Source of the DNA: Flavobacterium plurextorum
Lineage (GTDB): Bacteria > Bacteroidota > Bacteroidia > Flavobacteriales > Flavobacteriaceae
Direction of reading: 5' to 3'
NCBI RefSeq assembly: GCF_002217395.1
Contig: NZ_MUHD01000035.1
Coordinates: forward strand, 1 to 64,000
DNA length: 64,000 nucleotides
Positions 8,357 through 17,633 of the stretch are shown here, piece by piece; position 1 is the first letter of the stretch, and every line of letters begins with the position of its first letter. Position numbers and translations under genes: made by a program. The notes below the pieces were generated by a model. The model did not search any database. It was not told the origin of the DNA and was given only the letters and a program-made list of their open reading frames with translations.

Positions 8357-9763
8357 CTATTTCCAGCCTCCGCCAAGAGATCTGTACAAATCAACAACGG
8401 CTTGCAGTTTTTGCAGGTTATCATTTACACCGCTCAATTGCGCCGCTAAAAGGTTTTGTTCTGAAGTCAATACATCGGTGTAATTTGTTGCTGAGCTGTA
8501 TTCTAAAAGCTGTTGCGTAAAATCGACTGCTTTCTCTAAAGCTTCAATTTGTTTTTCTCTTGAATCTTCTTTTTCTACTGCCATCTCATAAGCATATAAA
8601 GCATTTGAAACTTCTTGTCCAGCATTTAAAAGACTTTGTTGAAAATTATTGTACGCTTGTAATTGTTGTGACTGCGCAGTTGTCAATCTCATTTTGTTAA
8701 GCCCTTGATTAAAAATTGGCTGCGTTAAACCGCCAATAATCGAGTAGAAAATAGAATTACTAAAGAAATCTTTCAACTCTAAATTCGAAAATCCGCTGCT
8801 GGCTGTAAGTGTCAAACTTGGGTAAAAATAAGTTTTAGCCAAATTCGTCGACTCAAAAGCAACTCTGAAATTAAATTCCGCTTGACGAACATCTGGGCGA
8901 TTGTGCAATAATTGTGAAGGCATGCCTACAGCAATATTCTCAGGAATAATCTGCGTACCTAATACTCCTCTTTCAATTGCTCCAGGCGCCTGCCCTAACA
9001 AAATATTTATTGCGTTCTCAGTTTCGCGAATGCTTTGTTTTAAATCTGGAATCAGTACCTCAGCAGCATGCTGATTGGCTTCACTTTGCACTACAGCTGC
9101 ACCGGTTACAATAGCACCTTCTTTTAATGCTTTAATGGTTTCAACGTTCTTAATACGACTTGCCAATGTAGCTTCTGTAATTGCTAATTGTTTATCATAA
9201 GCTAACAACAAGAAATAATTATTTGCAATGTCTGAAATCAATTGTGTCTGAATTGCTTGCTTTGCAGCATCTGTAGCAAGATAAGAAGCTAAAGCTGCTC
9301 TTTTTGAACTGCTTAGTTTTCCCCAAACATCAATTTCCCAAGAAGAACTTAAGCCAAGTTTATGGGTTGTAGTTAATGTATTGATATTAATTCCTGGAGG
9401 AAAATTAAGTCCCGCTTGTGATTGTTTATTTCGCGTAATGTTTGCATCTACATTTAATGTTGGATAATACGCTAATTTACTTTGACGTAAAGCTGCTCTC
9501 GACTGCACAATATTTTCAATTGCATTTTTCAGATTAAGATTTTGGTCTAATCCTTTTTGAATTAACGCATTTAATTTTTCATCTTTAAAAACACTCTGCC
9601 AAGGCATATCAGCAATTGTAGTTGAATCGGCAGAAGTCTGCTCACGATACAGCTTATCTGTTGAGAGCGTTGTTGGACGTTCGTATTTTTTGGTAATCGA
9701 GCACGCACTTAAAAGTGCGGCTGTGATTACCATCAGAATATATTTATTTGAACTATTAGTCAT
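8357..9763 (-). CDS. RND efflux outer membrane factor lipoprotein (TolC/NodT type)
   Basis: A 468-residue outer membrane channel of the NodT/TolC family. The leader MTNSSNKYILMVITAALLSAC ends in a lipobox (LLSAC, Cys21), so a lipid-anchored outer-membrane trimer is expected. Two homologous halves with long amphipathic helices (for example IENIVQSRAALRQSKLAYYP and the final QNLLAAQLSGVNDNLQKLQAVVDLYRSLGGGWK region) match the family, as does LLHNRPDVRQAEFNFRVAF. The C-terminal LYRSLGGGW is a characteristic ending. It is the third gene of an operon with the RND pump (18 bp upstream) and the membrane fusion protein, completing a tripartite drug or toxic-compound exporter. Confidence 0.93.
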   Translation of the reverse strand: MTNSSNKYILMVITAALLSACSITKKYERPTTLSTDKLYREQTSADSTTIADMPWQSVFKDEKLNALIQKGLDQNLNLKNAIENIVQSRAALRQSKLAYYPTLNVDANITRNKQSQAGLNFPPGININTLTTTHKLGLSSSWEIDVWGKLSSSKRAALASYLATDAAKQAIQTQLISDIANNYFLLLAYDKQLAITEATLASRIKNVETIKALKEGAIVTGAAVVQSEANQHAAEVLIPDLKQSIRETENAINILLGQAPGAIERGVLGTQIIPENIAVGMPSQLLHNRPDVRQAEFNFRVAFESTNLAKTYFYPSLTLTASSGFSNLELKDFFSNSIFYSIIGGLTQPIFNQGLNKMRLTTAQSQQLQAYNNFQQSLLNAGQEVSNALYAYEMAVEKEDSREKQIEALEKAVDFTQQLLEYSSATNYTDVLTSEQNLLAAQLSGVNDNLQKLQAVVDLYRSLGGGWK

Positions 9764-9781
9764 CTCTGTTTTAATTAAATT

Positions 9782-12700
9782 TTACTCTTTGTGAGCTTCT
9801 AGTAACTGAGTTTCCTCATCATCGTCTTCATCATCATAACCGTCTTTTGCAGGACCGCTTACTCTTTCTTGTAAGGTTTGGAAAATGATAAACAGAACCG
9901 GAATTACAAATACTCCCAAAATAGTTCCAATTAACATACCTCCAACAGCTCCAGTTCCAATCGATCTATTTCCTACAGCTCCTGCTCCAGTAGCAAACAT
10001 TAAAGGAACAAGTCCTAAAATAAAGGCAAACGAAGTCATTAAAATTGGTCGCAAACGTGCTACAGCTCCTTCAATTGCCGCTTGTACGATTGGAAGACCT
10101 TTACGTCTTCTATCAAGGGCAAATTCGACAATCAAAATACCATTCTTCGCAAGAAGTCCGATAAGCATGATTAAGGAAATCTGCAGGTAAATATTACTAT
10201 TTAGCTTGAACACAATCGAGAACAAATATGCTCCCGCTAATCCAAACGGAATTGAAAATAATACCGCAAACGGCAGAATATAACTTTCATACTGTGCACT
10301 TAATAAGAAGTAAACGAATACTAAACACAAAATAAAGATGAAAATCGTTTCACTTCCTGATGCTAATTCCTCACGTGTTAATCCCGAAAACTCGTATCCG
10401 TAACCTGCAGGCAGATTTTCTGCTGCAACTTCCTGGATTGCTTTAATCGCATCTCCAGAACTAAATCCTGGGTTTGGAGCTCCAGTAATCGAAATAGAAG
10501 AGAAAAGGTTAAATCTTGAAATCGATTCTGGTCCAAAAACTCTGGTCATTTTTACAAACTCTGTAATTGGAGCCATGTTTCCAGCACTGTTACGAATAAA
10601 GATTTTATTTAACCCTTCTGTATTAGTTCTAAATTCTGGCGAAGCCTGAATCATCACACGATATTGCTTTCCGAACTTATTGAAATTCGACGCATACAAT
10701 CCACCATAATACCCCTGCATAGTTGATAAAATTGTGTTTATCGAAACTCCTGCATCTTTGGCTTTTGCCAAATTAATGTCCATCATATATTGAGGGAAAC
10801 CAGGATTAAAAGGTGTTGTCGCGTATTGTATTTCTGGACGTTTAGATAACTTTTCTAAAAACTCCGTATTCACTTTAAAGAACTCAGCAGTTGTGTGCCC
10901 TCCTTTATCCTGAAGCTGAAATTCGAATCCACCACTTTGTCCGAAACCTTGAATAGTCGGCGGTGAAATAAAGAAAATATTGGCTTCACGAATTCCGCTT
11001 GTTTTAGCAAAAAGCTGTCCAATAACATCATTTACACTTAATTCACGTTCATCCCACGGCACTAATTTTACAATAACCATACTGTAAGCACTTCCCGCTC
11101 CAGCTGTAAAGTTTTGCCCCACAATACGAAGTGTATTTTTAACTCCTGGAATTGTCTTTGCAATACTGTCGACTTTTTTAGCCATTATATCCGAACGCTC
11201 CATAGAAGCTGATGGCGGTAAACTAATATTGGCAAAAACAGTTCCCTGATCTTCCGAAGGAACGAAAGCAGAAGGCGTTGTTTTCATCATATAAAATAAT
11301 GCCAGACCAGCAATCAGAATTGAAGCTAATACAATCCACTTTTTTACCGAAAGGAAACTTACCGAACGTTTGTATCTTTCTGTTACATTATCAAATGCAA
11401 CGTTAAATGAAGTATAAAAACGCTGTAAATAACTTTTATGTTTATGATCGTCAGCATGCGGTTTAAGTAAAAGTGCACACAAAGCCGGACTCAGCGTCAA
11501 GGCATTTACTGCCGAAAGTATAATCGCTACAGCCAGTGTAATACCAAACTGCTTATAGAAAACCCCAGTTGATCCTGTAATAAAAGTTACTGGAATAAAT
11601 ACCGCTGCCATTACTAAAGTAATCGAAATAATCGCTCCAGAAATTTCGTCCATTGCATGAATAGTCGCTTTTTTAGCCGATTTATAACCGTCATCTAATT
11701 TGGCGTGAACCGCCTCGACGACGACAATTGCATCATCGACGACAATACCAATAGCAAGAACCATAGCAAAAAGCGTCAATAAGTTGATCGTAAATCCGAA
11801 TAAATTCAGGAAGAAGAATGTTCCCACAATCGCAACCGGAACCGCAATTGCTGGAATTAAAGTTGATCTAAAATCTTGAAGGAAAATAAATACTACGATA
11901 AAAACTAATATAAAAGCTTCGATCAAAGTATGAATTACTTTCTCGATAGAAGCATCTAGATTTTCATTAACATCCACCATAATGGTATATTTCATACCTT
12001 TTGGAAAAGTCTTTGCCGCTTCTTCAATTAACTTTTTAGAATTGATGATTACATCACGTGCATTCGATCCCGGAGTCTGACTGATCGCCATCGCTGCCGA
12101 TTCGACACCGTTTGTTTTAATCGTTTGAGCATAACTTAAAGATCCTAACTCAACTTTAGCCACATCTTTAAGTCGGAGCATTTGCCCGTTTCCTACCGAT
12201 TTAATAACAATATCCTCAAATTCTTGAGCACTGGTTAAACGTCCTTTGTATTTAATTACATACTGAAATGCTTGATTTCCGTTTTCACCAAATTTACCTG
12301 GCGCCGCTTCGATATTTTGTTCTGCTAAAGCAGCCGAAATATCACTCGGAATCAATTTATATTGCTGCATTACATCTGGTTTCAGCCAAATTCGCATCGA
12401 GTAATCTTTTGCACCAAAAACAGTTACATCTCCAACTCCAACTACACGCTGTATCTGCGGAACAAGATTGATCTTGGCATAATTTTGAAGAAACGTTTGA
12501 TCGTAAGCTTTATCATCACTGTATAAAGAGAATATCAACAAGTTACTACTCTGACTTTTGGTTACTGTAACCCCTGCCTGAGTTACCTCAACTGGTAATA
12601 AACTTGTTGCTCTTGAAACTCTATTTTGAACGTTTACCGCTGCTAAATCAGGATCTGTACCAACTTTAAAGAAAATTTTAATCGAAGCATTTCCATCATT

Positions 12701-12949
12701 TGTTGCTGTAGAAGTCATGTAAGTCATGTTCTCTACACCATTAATCTGCTCTTCAAGCGGAATTACAATACTTTTAAGTACTACGTCGGCATTTGCTCCT
12801 GTATAACTTGCCGCTACGTTTACTGTAGGAGGCGCAATATCCGGATATTGAGAAATTGGTAACTCTATTAGGCCTAAAATACCTAAAATGACAATAATAA
12901 CAGATATTACCGTCGAGAGTACGGGTCTTTGTATAAATTTTTTAAACAT
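9782..12949 (-). CDS. HAE1-family RND multidrug efflux transporter (AcrB-like)
   Basis: A 1055-residue inner-membrane RND pump. It has an N-terminal membrane helix (~11-30), a large periplasmic porter loop, a cluster of helices around 340-560, a second periplasmic loop and a C-terminal helix cluster. The proton-relay pair Asp405-Asp406 lies in GIVVDDAIVVVEA, corresponding to AcrB Asp407/408. GSGxxYSM-type and GFGQSGGFEFQLQD segments match the docking/porter domain of HAE1 pumps. Length fits the family. It starts 2 bp after the stop of the membrane fusion protein gene, so translation is probably coupled. Substrates are hydrophobic or amphiphilic compounds by family; nothing in the sequence narrows this. 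Confidence 0.95.
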   Translation of the reverse strand: MFKKFIQRPVLSTVISVIIVILGILGLIELPISQYPDIAPPTVNVAASYTGANADVVLKSIVIPLEEQINGVENMTYMTSTATNDGNASIKIFFKVGTDPDLAAVNVQNRVSRATSLLPVEVTQAGVTVTKSQSSNLLIFSLYSDDKAYDQTFLQNYAKINLVPQIQRVVGVGDVTVFGAKDYSMRIWLKPDVMQQYKLIPSDISAALAEQNIEAAPGKFGENGNQAFQYVIKYKGRLTSAQEFEDIVIKSVGNGQMLRLKDVAKVELGSLSYAQTIKTNGVESAAMAISQTPGSNARDVIINSKKLIEEAAKTFPKGMKYTIMVDVNENLDASIEKVIHTLIEAFILVFIVVFIFLQDFRSTLIPAIAVPVAIVGTFFFLNLFGFTINLLTLFAMVLAIGIVVDDAIVVVEAVHAKLDDGYKSAKKATIHAMDEISGAIISITLVMAAVFIPVTFITGSTGVFYKQFGITLAVAIILSAVNALTLSPALCALLLKPHADDHKHKSYLQRFYTSFNVAFDNVTERYKRSVSFLSVKKWIVLASILIAGLALFYMMKTTPSAFVPSEDQGTVFANISLPPSASMERSDIMAKKVDSIAKTIPGVKNTLRIVGQNFTAGAGSAYSMVIVKLVPWDERELSVNDVIGQLFAKTSGIREANIFFISPPTIQGFGQSGGFEFQLQDKGGHTTAEFFKVNTEFLEKLSKRPEIQYATTPFNPGFPQYMMDINLAKAKDAGVSINTILSTMQGYYGGLYASNFNKFGKQYRVMIQASPEFRTNTEGLNKIFIRNSAGNMAPITEFVKMTRVFGPESISRFNLFSSISITGAPNPGFSSGDAIKAIQEVAAENLPAGYGYEFSGLTREELASGSETIFIFILCLVFVYFLLSAQYESYILPFAVLFSIPFGLAGAYLFSIVFKLNSNIYLQISLIMLIGLLAKNGILIVEFALDRRRKGLPIVQAAIEGAVARLRPILMTSFAFILGLVPLMFATGAGAVGNRSIGTGAVGGMLIGTILGVFVIPVLFIIFQTLQERVSGPAKDGYDDEDDDEETQLLEAHKE

Positions 12950-12951
12950 CT

Positions 12952-14115
12952 TTATTGTTTTAAGTCAGCATAAATCATTTCTGATTTTTGATTATTAGCT
13001 TTAATCTCACTTCCTTCTTTTAGAGAAGCTACTCCTTCTAATACAATTTCATCTCCTGTTTTTAAGCCGCTTGTCACTACGTAATAGTTTTTGGCAGTAT
13101 TTTCAAGGATCGTAATATTGACATTTTTAGTTTTGCCATCTTTTCCTACTACTACAGCAAAAATTTTATCCTGAAGTTCAAATGTTGCACTTTGAGGAAT
13201 AATCATAGCGTCTTTTACTTCACTCGGAATTCTTACTGTTGTACTGCTTCCACTTCTAATAATTCCTTTTGGATTTGAGAAGCGAGCTCTAATATTTACA
13301 GTTCCTGTTTCGGTATTAATCAGCCCGTTTACAGTTTCTATTTTTCCTTTTTGATCGTAAGTTGAACCATCTGAAAGCAATAAAGAAACATCCGGCAGAC
13401 TTTTAATTTTCTGACTTAACGATATTCCCGTATTATCTTTAGTAAAATTTAAAAGTGCTTTTTCATTCATAGCAAAATAAGCATATACATTTCCTATGCT
13501 CGAAACTGTTGTTAAAGCTTCGACAGTATTAGAACTTACTAAACTTCCTAAACGAAATGGGATTGAACCTACAACGCCGTCAACTGGACTTGTTACTGTT
13601 GTATATCCTAAATTGATTTTGGCATTTACCAAAGCTGCATTTGCCTGCGCTAAAGCTGCTAATGCCGATTCATAAGTATATTGAGCTGATTCTAAATCGT
13701 ATTTGCTTATAATACCTTTTTCGACTAATGGTTTTACTTTGTTAACTGCAAGTTTTGCAGTACTTAAGTCTGCCTGTGCACTTTTAATGCTTGCTGCAGC
13801 AGTTCGTACTTGCTGCTCATATTCTGGTGCACTGATTTTAAACAATGGCTGGCCTGCTTTTACTACCGCACCTTCATCAACAAAAATTTTGTCAATATAA
13901 CCTTCAACTCTTGGGCGAATATCTATATTCTGCTGTCCTTGAATACTAGCAGGATAATCGCTGTTTAGTGTAGCCGATTCCGGCTGTAATGTCAGCGTTT
14001 TATACTCTTTAACTTGTGGTGCGCCTCCGGCTTGAGCCGATTTATCATTTTTATTACCACAAGATGCGATAATAATTGATGCTGCGAAAATGCTTAAAAA
14101 CGATTGCTTATTCAT
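12952..14115 (-). CDS. RND efflux periplasmic adaptor (membrane fusion protein) lipoprotein
   Basis: A 387-residue HlyD/AcrA-type adaptor. The leader ends ASIIIASCG with a lipobox cysteine at 19, anchoring the protein to a membrane. RVEGYIDKIFVDEGAVVKAG (about 69-88) is the first half of the lipoyl/barrel-sandwich domain, followed by an alpha-helical hairpin (~95-165, alanine-rich) and the second half at YTTVTSPVDGVVG. Beta-barrel and membrane-proximal domains follow. It is the first gene of the three-gene efflux operon. The divergent gene 268 bp away is a LytS-type sensor kinase, so the operon may be controlled by that two-component pair or through the palindrome at 14229. Confidence 0.93.
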   Translation of the reverse strand: MNKQSFLSIFAASIIIASCGNKNDKSAQAGGAPQVKEYKTLTLQPESATLNSDYPASIQGQQNIDIRPRVEGYIDKIFVDEGAVVKAGQPLFKISAPEYEQQVRTAAASIKSAQADLSTAKLAVNKVKPLVEKGIISKYDLESAQYTYESALAALAQANAALVNAKINLGYTTVTSPVDGVVGSIPFRLGSLVSSNTVEALTTVSSIGNVYAYFAMNEKALLNFTKDNTGISLSQKIKSLPDVSLLLSDGSTYDQKGKIETVNGLINTETGTVNIRARFSNPKGIIRSGSSTTVRIPSEVKDAMIIPQSATFELQDKIFAVVVGKDGKTKNVNITILENTAKNYYVVTSGLKTGDEIVLEGVASLKEGSEIKANNQKSEMIYADLKQ

Positions 14116-14228
14116 TGTTAAAATGTGTAATTATCTATTTATTAGTAAGCAAAAGAACTAAAATACACTACGCGAAAAATAGGAAATAGACGAAAAGCAA
14201 AAGACAATCGATAGAGATCAGCTGACAG

Positions 14229-14280
14229 CCGATGAAATTTTTCAGAAATTAAACAACTGTTTAATTTCTAAACTCATCGG
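14229..14280. promoter_or_regulatory. Nested palindrome in the divergent efflux / sensor-kinase region
   Basis: Inner arms GAAATTAAAC (14245-14254) and GTTTAATTTC (14259-14268) are a perfect 10-bp inverted repeat with a 4-base centre. Outer arms CCGATGA (14229-14235) and TCATCGG (14274-14280) are also perfect. The site lies about 110 bp from each divergent start codon. There is no T-tract, so an operator or cruciform is more likely than a terminator. Confidence 0.55.
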
Positions 14281-14382
14281 TTATAATGAGGTTTATAAAG
14301 TCTCTAAATCTCTTTTTAGCGATTGCTTTTATATCCTATTTAAATAAAATGTAATATTGTCATAAAAAAACAAAAACATATA

Positions 14383-15426
14383 ATGGCTTCAAACATTTTT
14401 AGACCTTATTTATTTACTGGACTGCATATTTTGAGCTGGTTGTTATTGGGATTTATCATGTTGTTTTACATCCCTTTAACCTGGAACGTTGTGCTTCCAA
14501 CGGTTTTTTGGATTTGGCAGATAATAGTGCTGTTTTTATTAATAATTGTTTTCTATTCGAATGCCCGAATTATAGTTCCAAAAACCATCATAAAAGACAA
14601 TACTTCGCCATTTCTGCTGTGGGCTTTGCTGATTGTTTTTGCCATGCAGATCATTGCTTATTTTTATACATCGCAAACAGATCTTCACAGTAAAATACGC
14701 TTGGTTTTAGGATTAAGAAAGTATAAAAGTCCTTATTTTGACAATTATGTTTTAATGCTGACTTTATTGGTTCTAGGAATCAGTACAAGCTGGGCGATGC
14801 TGCAGCATTGGCAAAAAGCGGCTCAGCATAAGCAAAAGCTCGAACAGGATAAAACGATGGCTGAGCTGGCAATGCTTAAAGCTCAAATAAATCCGCACTT
14901 TTTCTTTAATTCCCTTAATAGTATTTATTCGCTGACTTATACTGATATTGAAGATTCTAGAAATGCGCTGCATACTTTAAGCCGAATGATGCGTTACTTA
15001 CTTTATAGCACTGAAGAAACGACAACTTTACTAAAAGAAGCTGACTTTATGAAGGATTTTATTGCTTTAATGAAACTTCGTGCCAACAGTAAACTTACTA
15101 TTACAACTGATATACCGCAAAAAATTCACGATTACCCAATAGTTCCAATGTTATTACTACCTTTAGTAGAAAATGCCTTTAAACATGGTGTTCATGCTAC
15201 TGATAAAAGTGAAATTCATATTTCGCTGAGGCAGAAGGACAGCACATTAGAATTTGAAGTAGAAAATACATATTTCGAAAAATCTTCAACTACAAATGAA
15301 GGCGGTATTGGGTTAACAAATACAAAACGCAGACTGCATTTAATTTACCCTGACAAGCATACTTTAAAAGCCGGTATTGCCCCAAATGGCAAATACAATG
15401 TAAAACTGCACTTAACTTTAGATTAA
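14383..15426 (+). CDS. LytS-type sensor histidine kinase
   Basis: A 347-residue membrane kinase of the LytS/YehU (His_kinase, PF06580-type) class. Four hydrophobic segments lie at about 11-32, 41-58, 77-96 and 121-140. A short coiled linker (QKAAQHKQKLEQDKTMAEL) leads to the H-box AQINPHFFFNSLNSIYSL with phospho-acceptor His172. The ATPase domain shows LLPLVENAFKHG (N-box) and EGGIGLTNTKRRL (G-box). The next gene, 2 bp downstream, is its LytTR response regulator. It is transcribed divergently from the RND efflux operon, which is a plausible target. The inducing signal is unknown, since there is no periplasmic sensor domain of note. Confidence 0.92.
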   Translation: MASNIFRPYLFTGLHILSWLLLGFIMLFYIPLTWNVVLPTVFWIWQIIVLFLLIIVFYSNARIIVPKTIIKDNTSPFLLWALLIVFAMQIIAYFYTSQTDLHSKIRLVLGLRKYKSPYFDNYVLMLTLLVLGISTSWAMLQHWQKAAQHKQKLEQDKTMAELAMLKAQINPHFFFNSLNSIYSLTYTDIEDSRNALHTLSRMMRYLLYSTEETTTLLKEADFMKDFIALMKLRANSKLTITTDIPQKIHDYPIVPMLLLPLVENAFKHGVHATDKSEIHISLRQKDSTLEFEVENTYFEKSSTTNEGGIGLTNTKRRLHLIYPDKHTLKAGIAPNGKYNVKLHLTLD

Positions 15427-15428
15427 CG

Positions 15429-16157
15429 ATGGTATTAAAATGTATAGCTGTAGACGATGAACCACTCGCATTAAAGCTCGTGGAAACTTTTATTGAGCAA
15501 ACGCCTTTTTTACAATTAAGCGCAAGCTGCGATAATGCAGTTGAAGCTATGGCTTTGATTCGCGATAAACAGCCAGATCTTGTTTTCTTGGATATAAACA
15601 TGCCAAATTTAACCGGTATGGAACTCGCTCGCCTTTTGCAAGATCAACCGGGATCACTGCCGCGAATTGTTTTTACAACAGCTTACAACCATTATGCAAT
15701 AGAAGGTTATAGAGTAAATGCCGTAGATTATTTGTTAAAGCCTTTTAGCTATGAAGAATTTTTACGCGCCGCAAACAAAGTACTTCAATTAACAGAAGAT
15801 AACTCTAACCAATTTCAGTCTATTACTGCCGATGATGACTTTATTTTCTTAAAAGTAGAATATCAGTGGGTTAGAATTTCTTTAAAGCATATTTTATATA
15901 TAGAAAGTTTGAAAGATTATGTAAAAGTACATCTCGATGATTCTCAAAAAACTGTGCTGTCACTTATATCCTTAAAAGCACTGGAAGAAAAACTGCCTTC
16001 AACCAAATTTATGAGAGTTCACCGCTCATTTATTGTTTCACTGGATCAAATTACTGCTATTAGTAAAAACTCCCTTTTTATTGGGAAATTTGAAATTACA
16101 GTAGGCGAGCAATACAAAGAAACTTTTAAAACCATCGTAGATAAATGGTTAAAATAA
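15429..16157 (+). CDS. LytTR-family response regulator
   Basis: A 242-residue two-domain regulator. The receiver domain (~3-120) has the acidic pair DDE at 9-11, phospho-acceptor Asp55 in LVFLDINMP, a conserved Thr in FTTAY and Lys in YLLKPF. The C-terminal LytTR DNA-binding domain (~140-240) carries ILYIESLKDYVKVHL and KFMRVHRSFIVSLDQI, both family hallmarks. LytTR regulators bind paired ~9-bp direct repeats, usually upstream of -35. The gene sits 2 bp after its cognate kinase and 17 bp before a DUF3861 gene. Probable target: the divergent efflux operon and/or its own promoter. Confidence 0.94.
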   Translation: MVLKCIAVDDEPLALKLVETFIEQTPFLQLSASCDNAVEAMALIRDKQPDLVFLDINMPNLTGMELARLLQDQPGSLPRIVFTTAYNHYAIEGYRVNAVDYLLKPFSYEEFLRAANKVLQLTEDNSNQFQSITADDDFIFLKVEYQWVRISLKHILYIESLKDYVKVHLDDSQKTVLSLISLKALEEKLPSTKFMRVHRSFIVSLDQITAISKNSLFIGKFEITVGEQYKETFKTIVDKWLK

Positions 16158-16174
16158 AATTGAAATAGAATATC

Positions 16175-16468
16175 ATGGAAAAAAGATCAAACAAATATCA
16201 TTTGACATTAAGTCTAAAACAATATGCAAATGGTGAAACAGAACCCGCAAAAGAACTTGGACTGGAGTTTAGTAATCACGATGAAATCTTTGGAATCATA
16301 GAAAAAATAAAAGACAAAAACATATTCGATAATCCGCATGAAGCAACACAGTTTGCAGTAGGTTTAAAACTATTTAATGAAATACACATCAAGCATCGCA
16401 AAAATCCTTTGTTTGACGAATTAAACGAAGTGTTTCCGATCTTCATGAAAAAGCTTAAAAGCTTATAA
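16175..16468 (+). CDS. DUF3861 family protein
   Basis: A 97-residue soluble protein recognisable as DUF3861 by the N-terminal strand KYHLTLSLKQYANGE, the NHDEIFGIIEKIK helix and the HRKNPLFDELNEVFPIFMKKLK ending. No signal peptide, membrane segment or catalytic motif is seen. It lies 17 bp after the LytTR regulator and before a strong terminator, so it is probably co-transcribed with the two-component pair. The function of this family is unknown. Confidence 0.85.
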   Translation: MEKRSNKYHLTLSLKQYANGETEPAKELGLEFSNHDEIFGIIEKIKDKNIFDNPHEATQFAVGLKLFNEIHIKHRKNPLFDELNEVFPIFMKKLKSL

Positions 16469-16477
16469 TTTATACTC

Positions 16478-16518
16478 AAAAACAGCCAAACCTGAAAATC
16501 AAGTTTGGCTGTTTTTTT
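16478..16518 (+). terminator. Intrinsic terminator after the DUF3861 gene
   Basis: AAAAACAGCCAAAC...GTTTGGCTGTTTTTTTA forms a strong stem with a T7 tail, ending the sensor-kinase/regulator/DUF3861 transcript. Confidence 0.9.
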
Positions 16519-16545
16519 ATTGTCCTAATTCATGATCATTTTTTA

Positions 16546-16700
16546 TTAACACATAGAAACATAGCTTCATTTTCGGTAAAAGAATACAAAAGAGAAATAT
16601 ATTCCTCTAACATAGTCGTCTTTGTGCATTTAAGATAAGTGAAACACCTTTTTTAAGTAATCAATCCCGATAGCTATCAGGAATGTTTCTATGTGTTTAA
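16546..16700 (+). repeat. ~150-bp dispersed element, copy B
   Basis: The best-preserved copy. It starts TAACACATAGAAACATAG and ends ATGTTTCTATGTGTTTA, giving clear terminal inverted repeats. Internally it has AAAAGAATACAAAAGAGAAA, ATAAGTGAAACACCTTTTTTAAG and the palindrome TCCCGATAGCTATCAGGA. Copies A, C and D share these blocks in the same order (C and D on the other strand). Non-coding. Confidence 0.8.
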
Positions 16701-16730
16701 TGATTATACTACGGTAATTATTCCGCTTAA

Positions 16731-17621
16731 CTAATTCAAATCATTAACTAACTTCAAAATAGTACTAAGTTCGCTGCTTTCTTTTTCAGTTAACGGCAAT
16801 AACGGTTTTCTTAATTTTCCGCCGTCAATTCCCATAGTATTCAAACCAGATTTTATTGCTCTTGGAAGTCCTTTTTCTACAATAAACTTCAATAAATTGA
16901 TCTGTTTATAAAATACTTTTTGAGCTTCTTTTAAATCATTGTTTTGAATGGCGTTGTATAAGGCAATATTCAATTCAGGAATTAAATTGGGAGCTGCTGT
17001 ACACCAACCCGCTGCTCCTGCAGCAAATGCAGAAAGCGCCAGCGGATTAGATCCGTTGTAAAAAGCAACATCTTCGCCTAACTCCTTCTTCAAATAATGC
17101 ATTCTTTGAACATCGCCTGTACTTTCCTTAATCATCGTAACATTCGGAATTTCAAGAAGTCTTTTCAATAATGCAGGCGACATATCAATTCCTGCTGTAG
17201 CTGGATTATTGTAAGCCATTATTGGAATCGAGATTTGTTTTGCTACAGCATCGTAATGTTTGACAATTTCGTCATCGCTTAGTTTCCAATAACTCATCGG
17301 AATAATCATTACAGCATCGGCTCCCGCTTTCTCGGCAGTTTTTGCATGATAAATAGTTCTTTCAGTCGTTAAATTTGAAACCCCTACTAATATTGGAACC
17401 CGCCCTTTTGTCTGCTCAACAGTTGCTTCGGTAATAGCCTCTTTTTCTTCATCATTCAAATAAGGCATAACTCCTGTACTTCCCAGTGGAGCAACTGCGT
17501 GAGATCCTGATACAATTAACCGCTCTAATAATTGCTTATAAAGCTTAATATCAACTTTTTCATTTTCATCAAATGGTGTAATTGGATAGGCAATAATACC
17601 TTTAAACTGTTTGTTTTTCAT
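16731..17621 (-). CDS. DapA/NanA-family (dihydrodipicolinate synthase-like) aldolase
   Basis: A 296-residue TIM-barrel lyase of the DHDPS / N-acetylneuraminate lyase superfamily. The Schiff-base lysine is Lys165 in TMIKESTGD, and the partner tyrosine is Tyr137 in IMAYNNPATAG. The nucleotide-like loop reads GSTGVMPYL (47-55), with Val where biosynthetic DapA and NanA have Glu (GTTGE/GSTGE). A catabolic 2-keto acid aldolase is therefore more likely than lysine biosynthesis. It is the second gene after a cupin, with a 12-bp gap, and both are divergent from a MocR-type regulator. Substrate is unknown; a 2-keto-3-deoxy acid or amino-acid-derived keto acid would suit the family. Confidence 0.85.
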   Translation of the reverse strand: MKNKQFKGIIAYPITPFDENEKVDIKLYKQLLERLIVSGSHAVAPLGSTGVMPYLNDEEKEAITEATVEQTKGRVPILVGVSNLTTERTIYHAKTAEKAGADAVMIIPMSYWKLSDDEIVKHYDAVAKQISIPIMAYNNPATAGIDMSPALLKRLLEIPNVTMIKESTGDVQRMHYLKKELGEDVAFYNGSNPLALSAFAAGAAGWCTAAPNLIPELNIALYNAIQNNDLKEAQKVFYKQINLLKFIVEKGLPRAIKSGLNTMGIDGGKLRKPLLPLTEKESSELSTILKLVNDLN

Positions 17622-17633
17622 TTCTTTTCTTTT

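Noticed and set aside
8269..8520. Plus-strand open frame overlapping the 3' end of the outer membrane factor gene
   Set aside because: It begins inside the terminator hairpin and is antisense to the conserved C-terminal LYRSLGGGW region.
16731..17621. Lysine-biosynthetic DapA
   Set aside because: The GTTGE-type loop is GSTGV, and the gene is paired with a cupin and a MocR regulator, so a catabolic aldolase is more likely.
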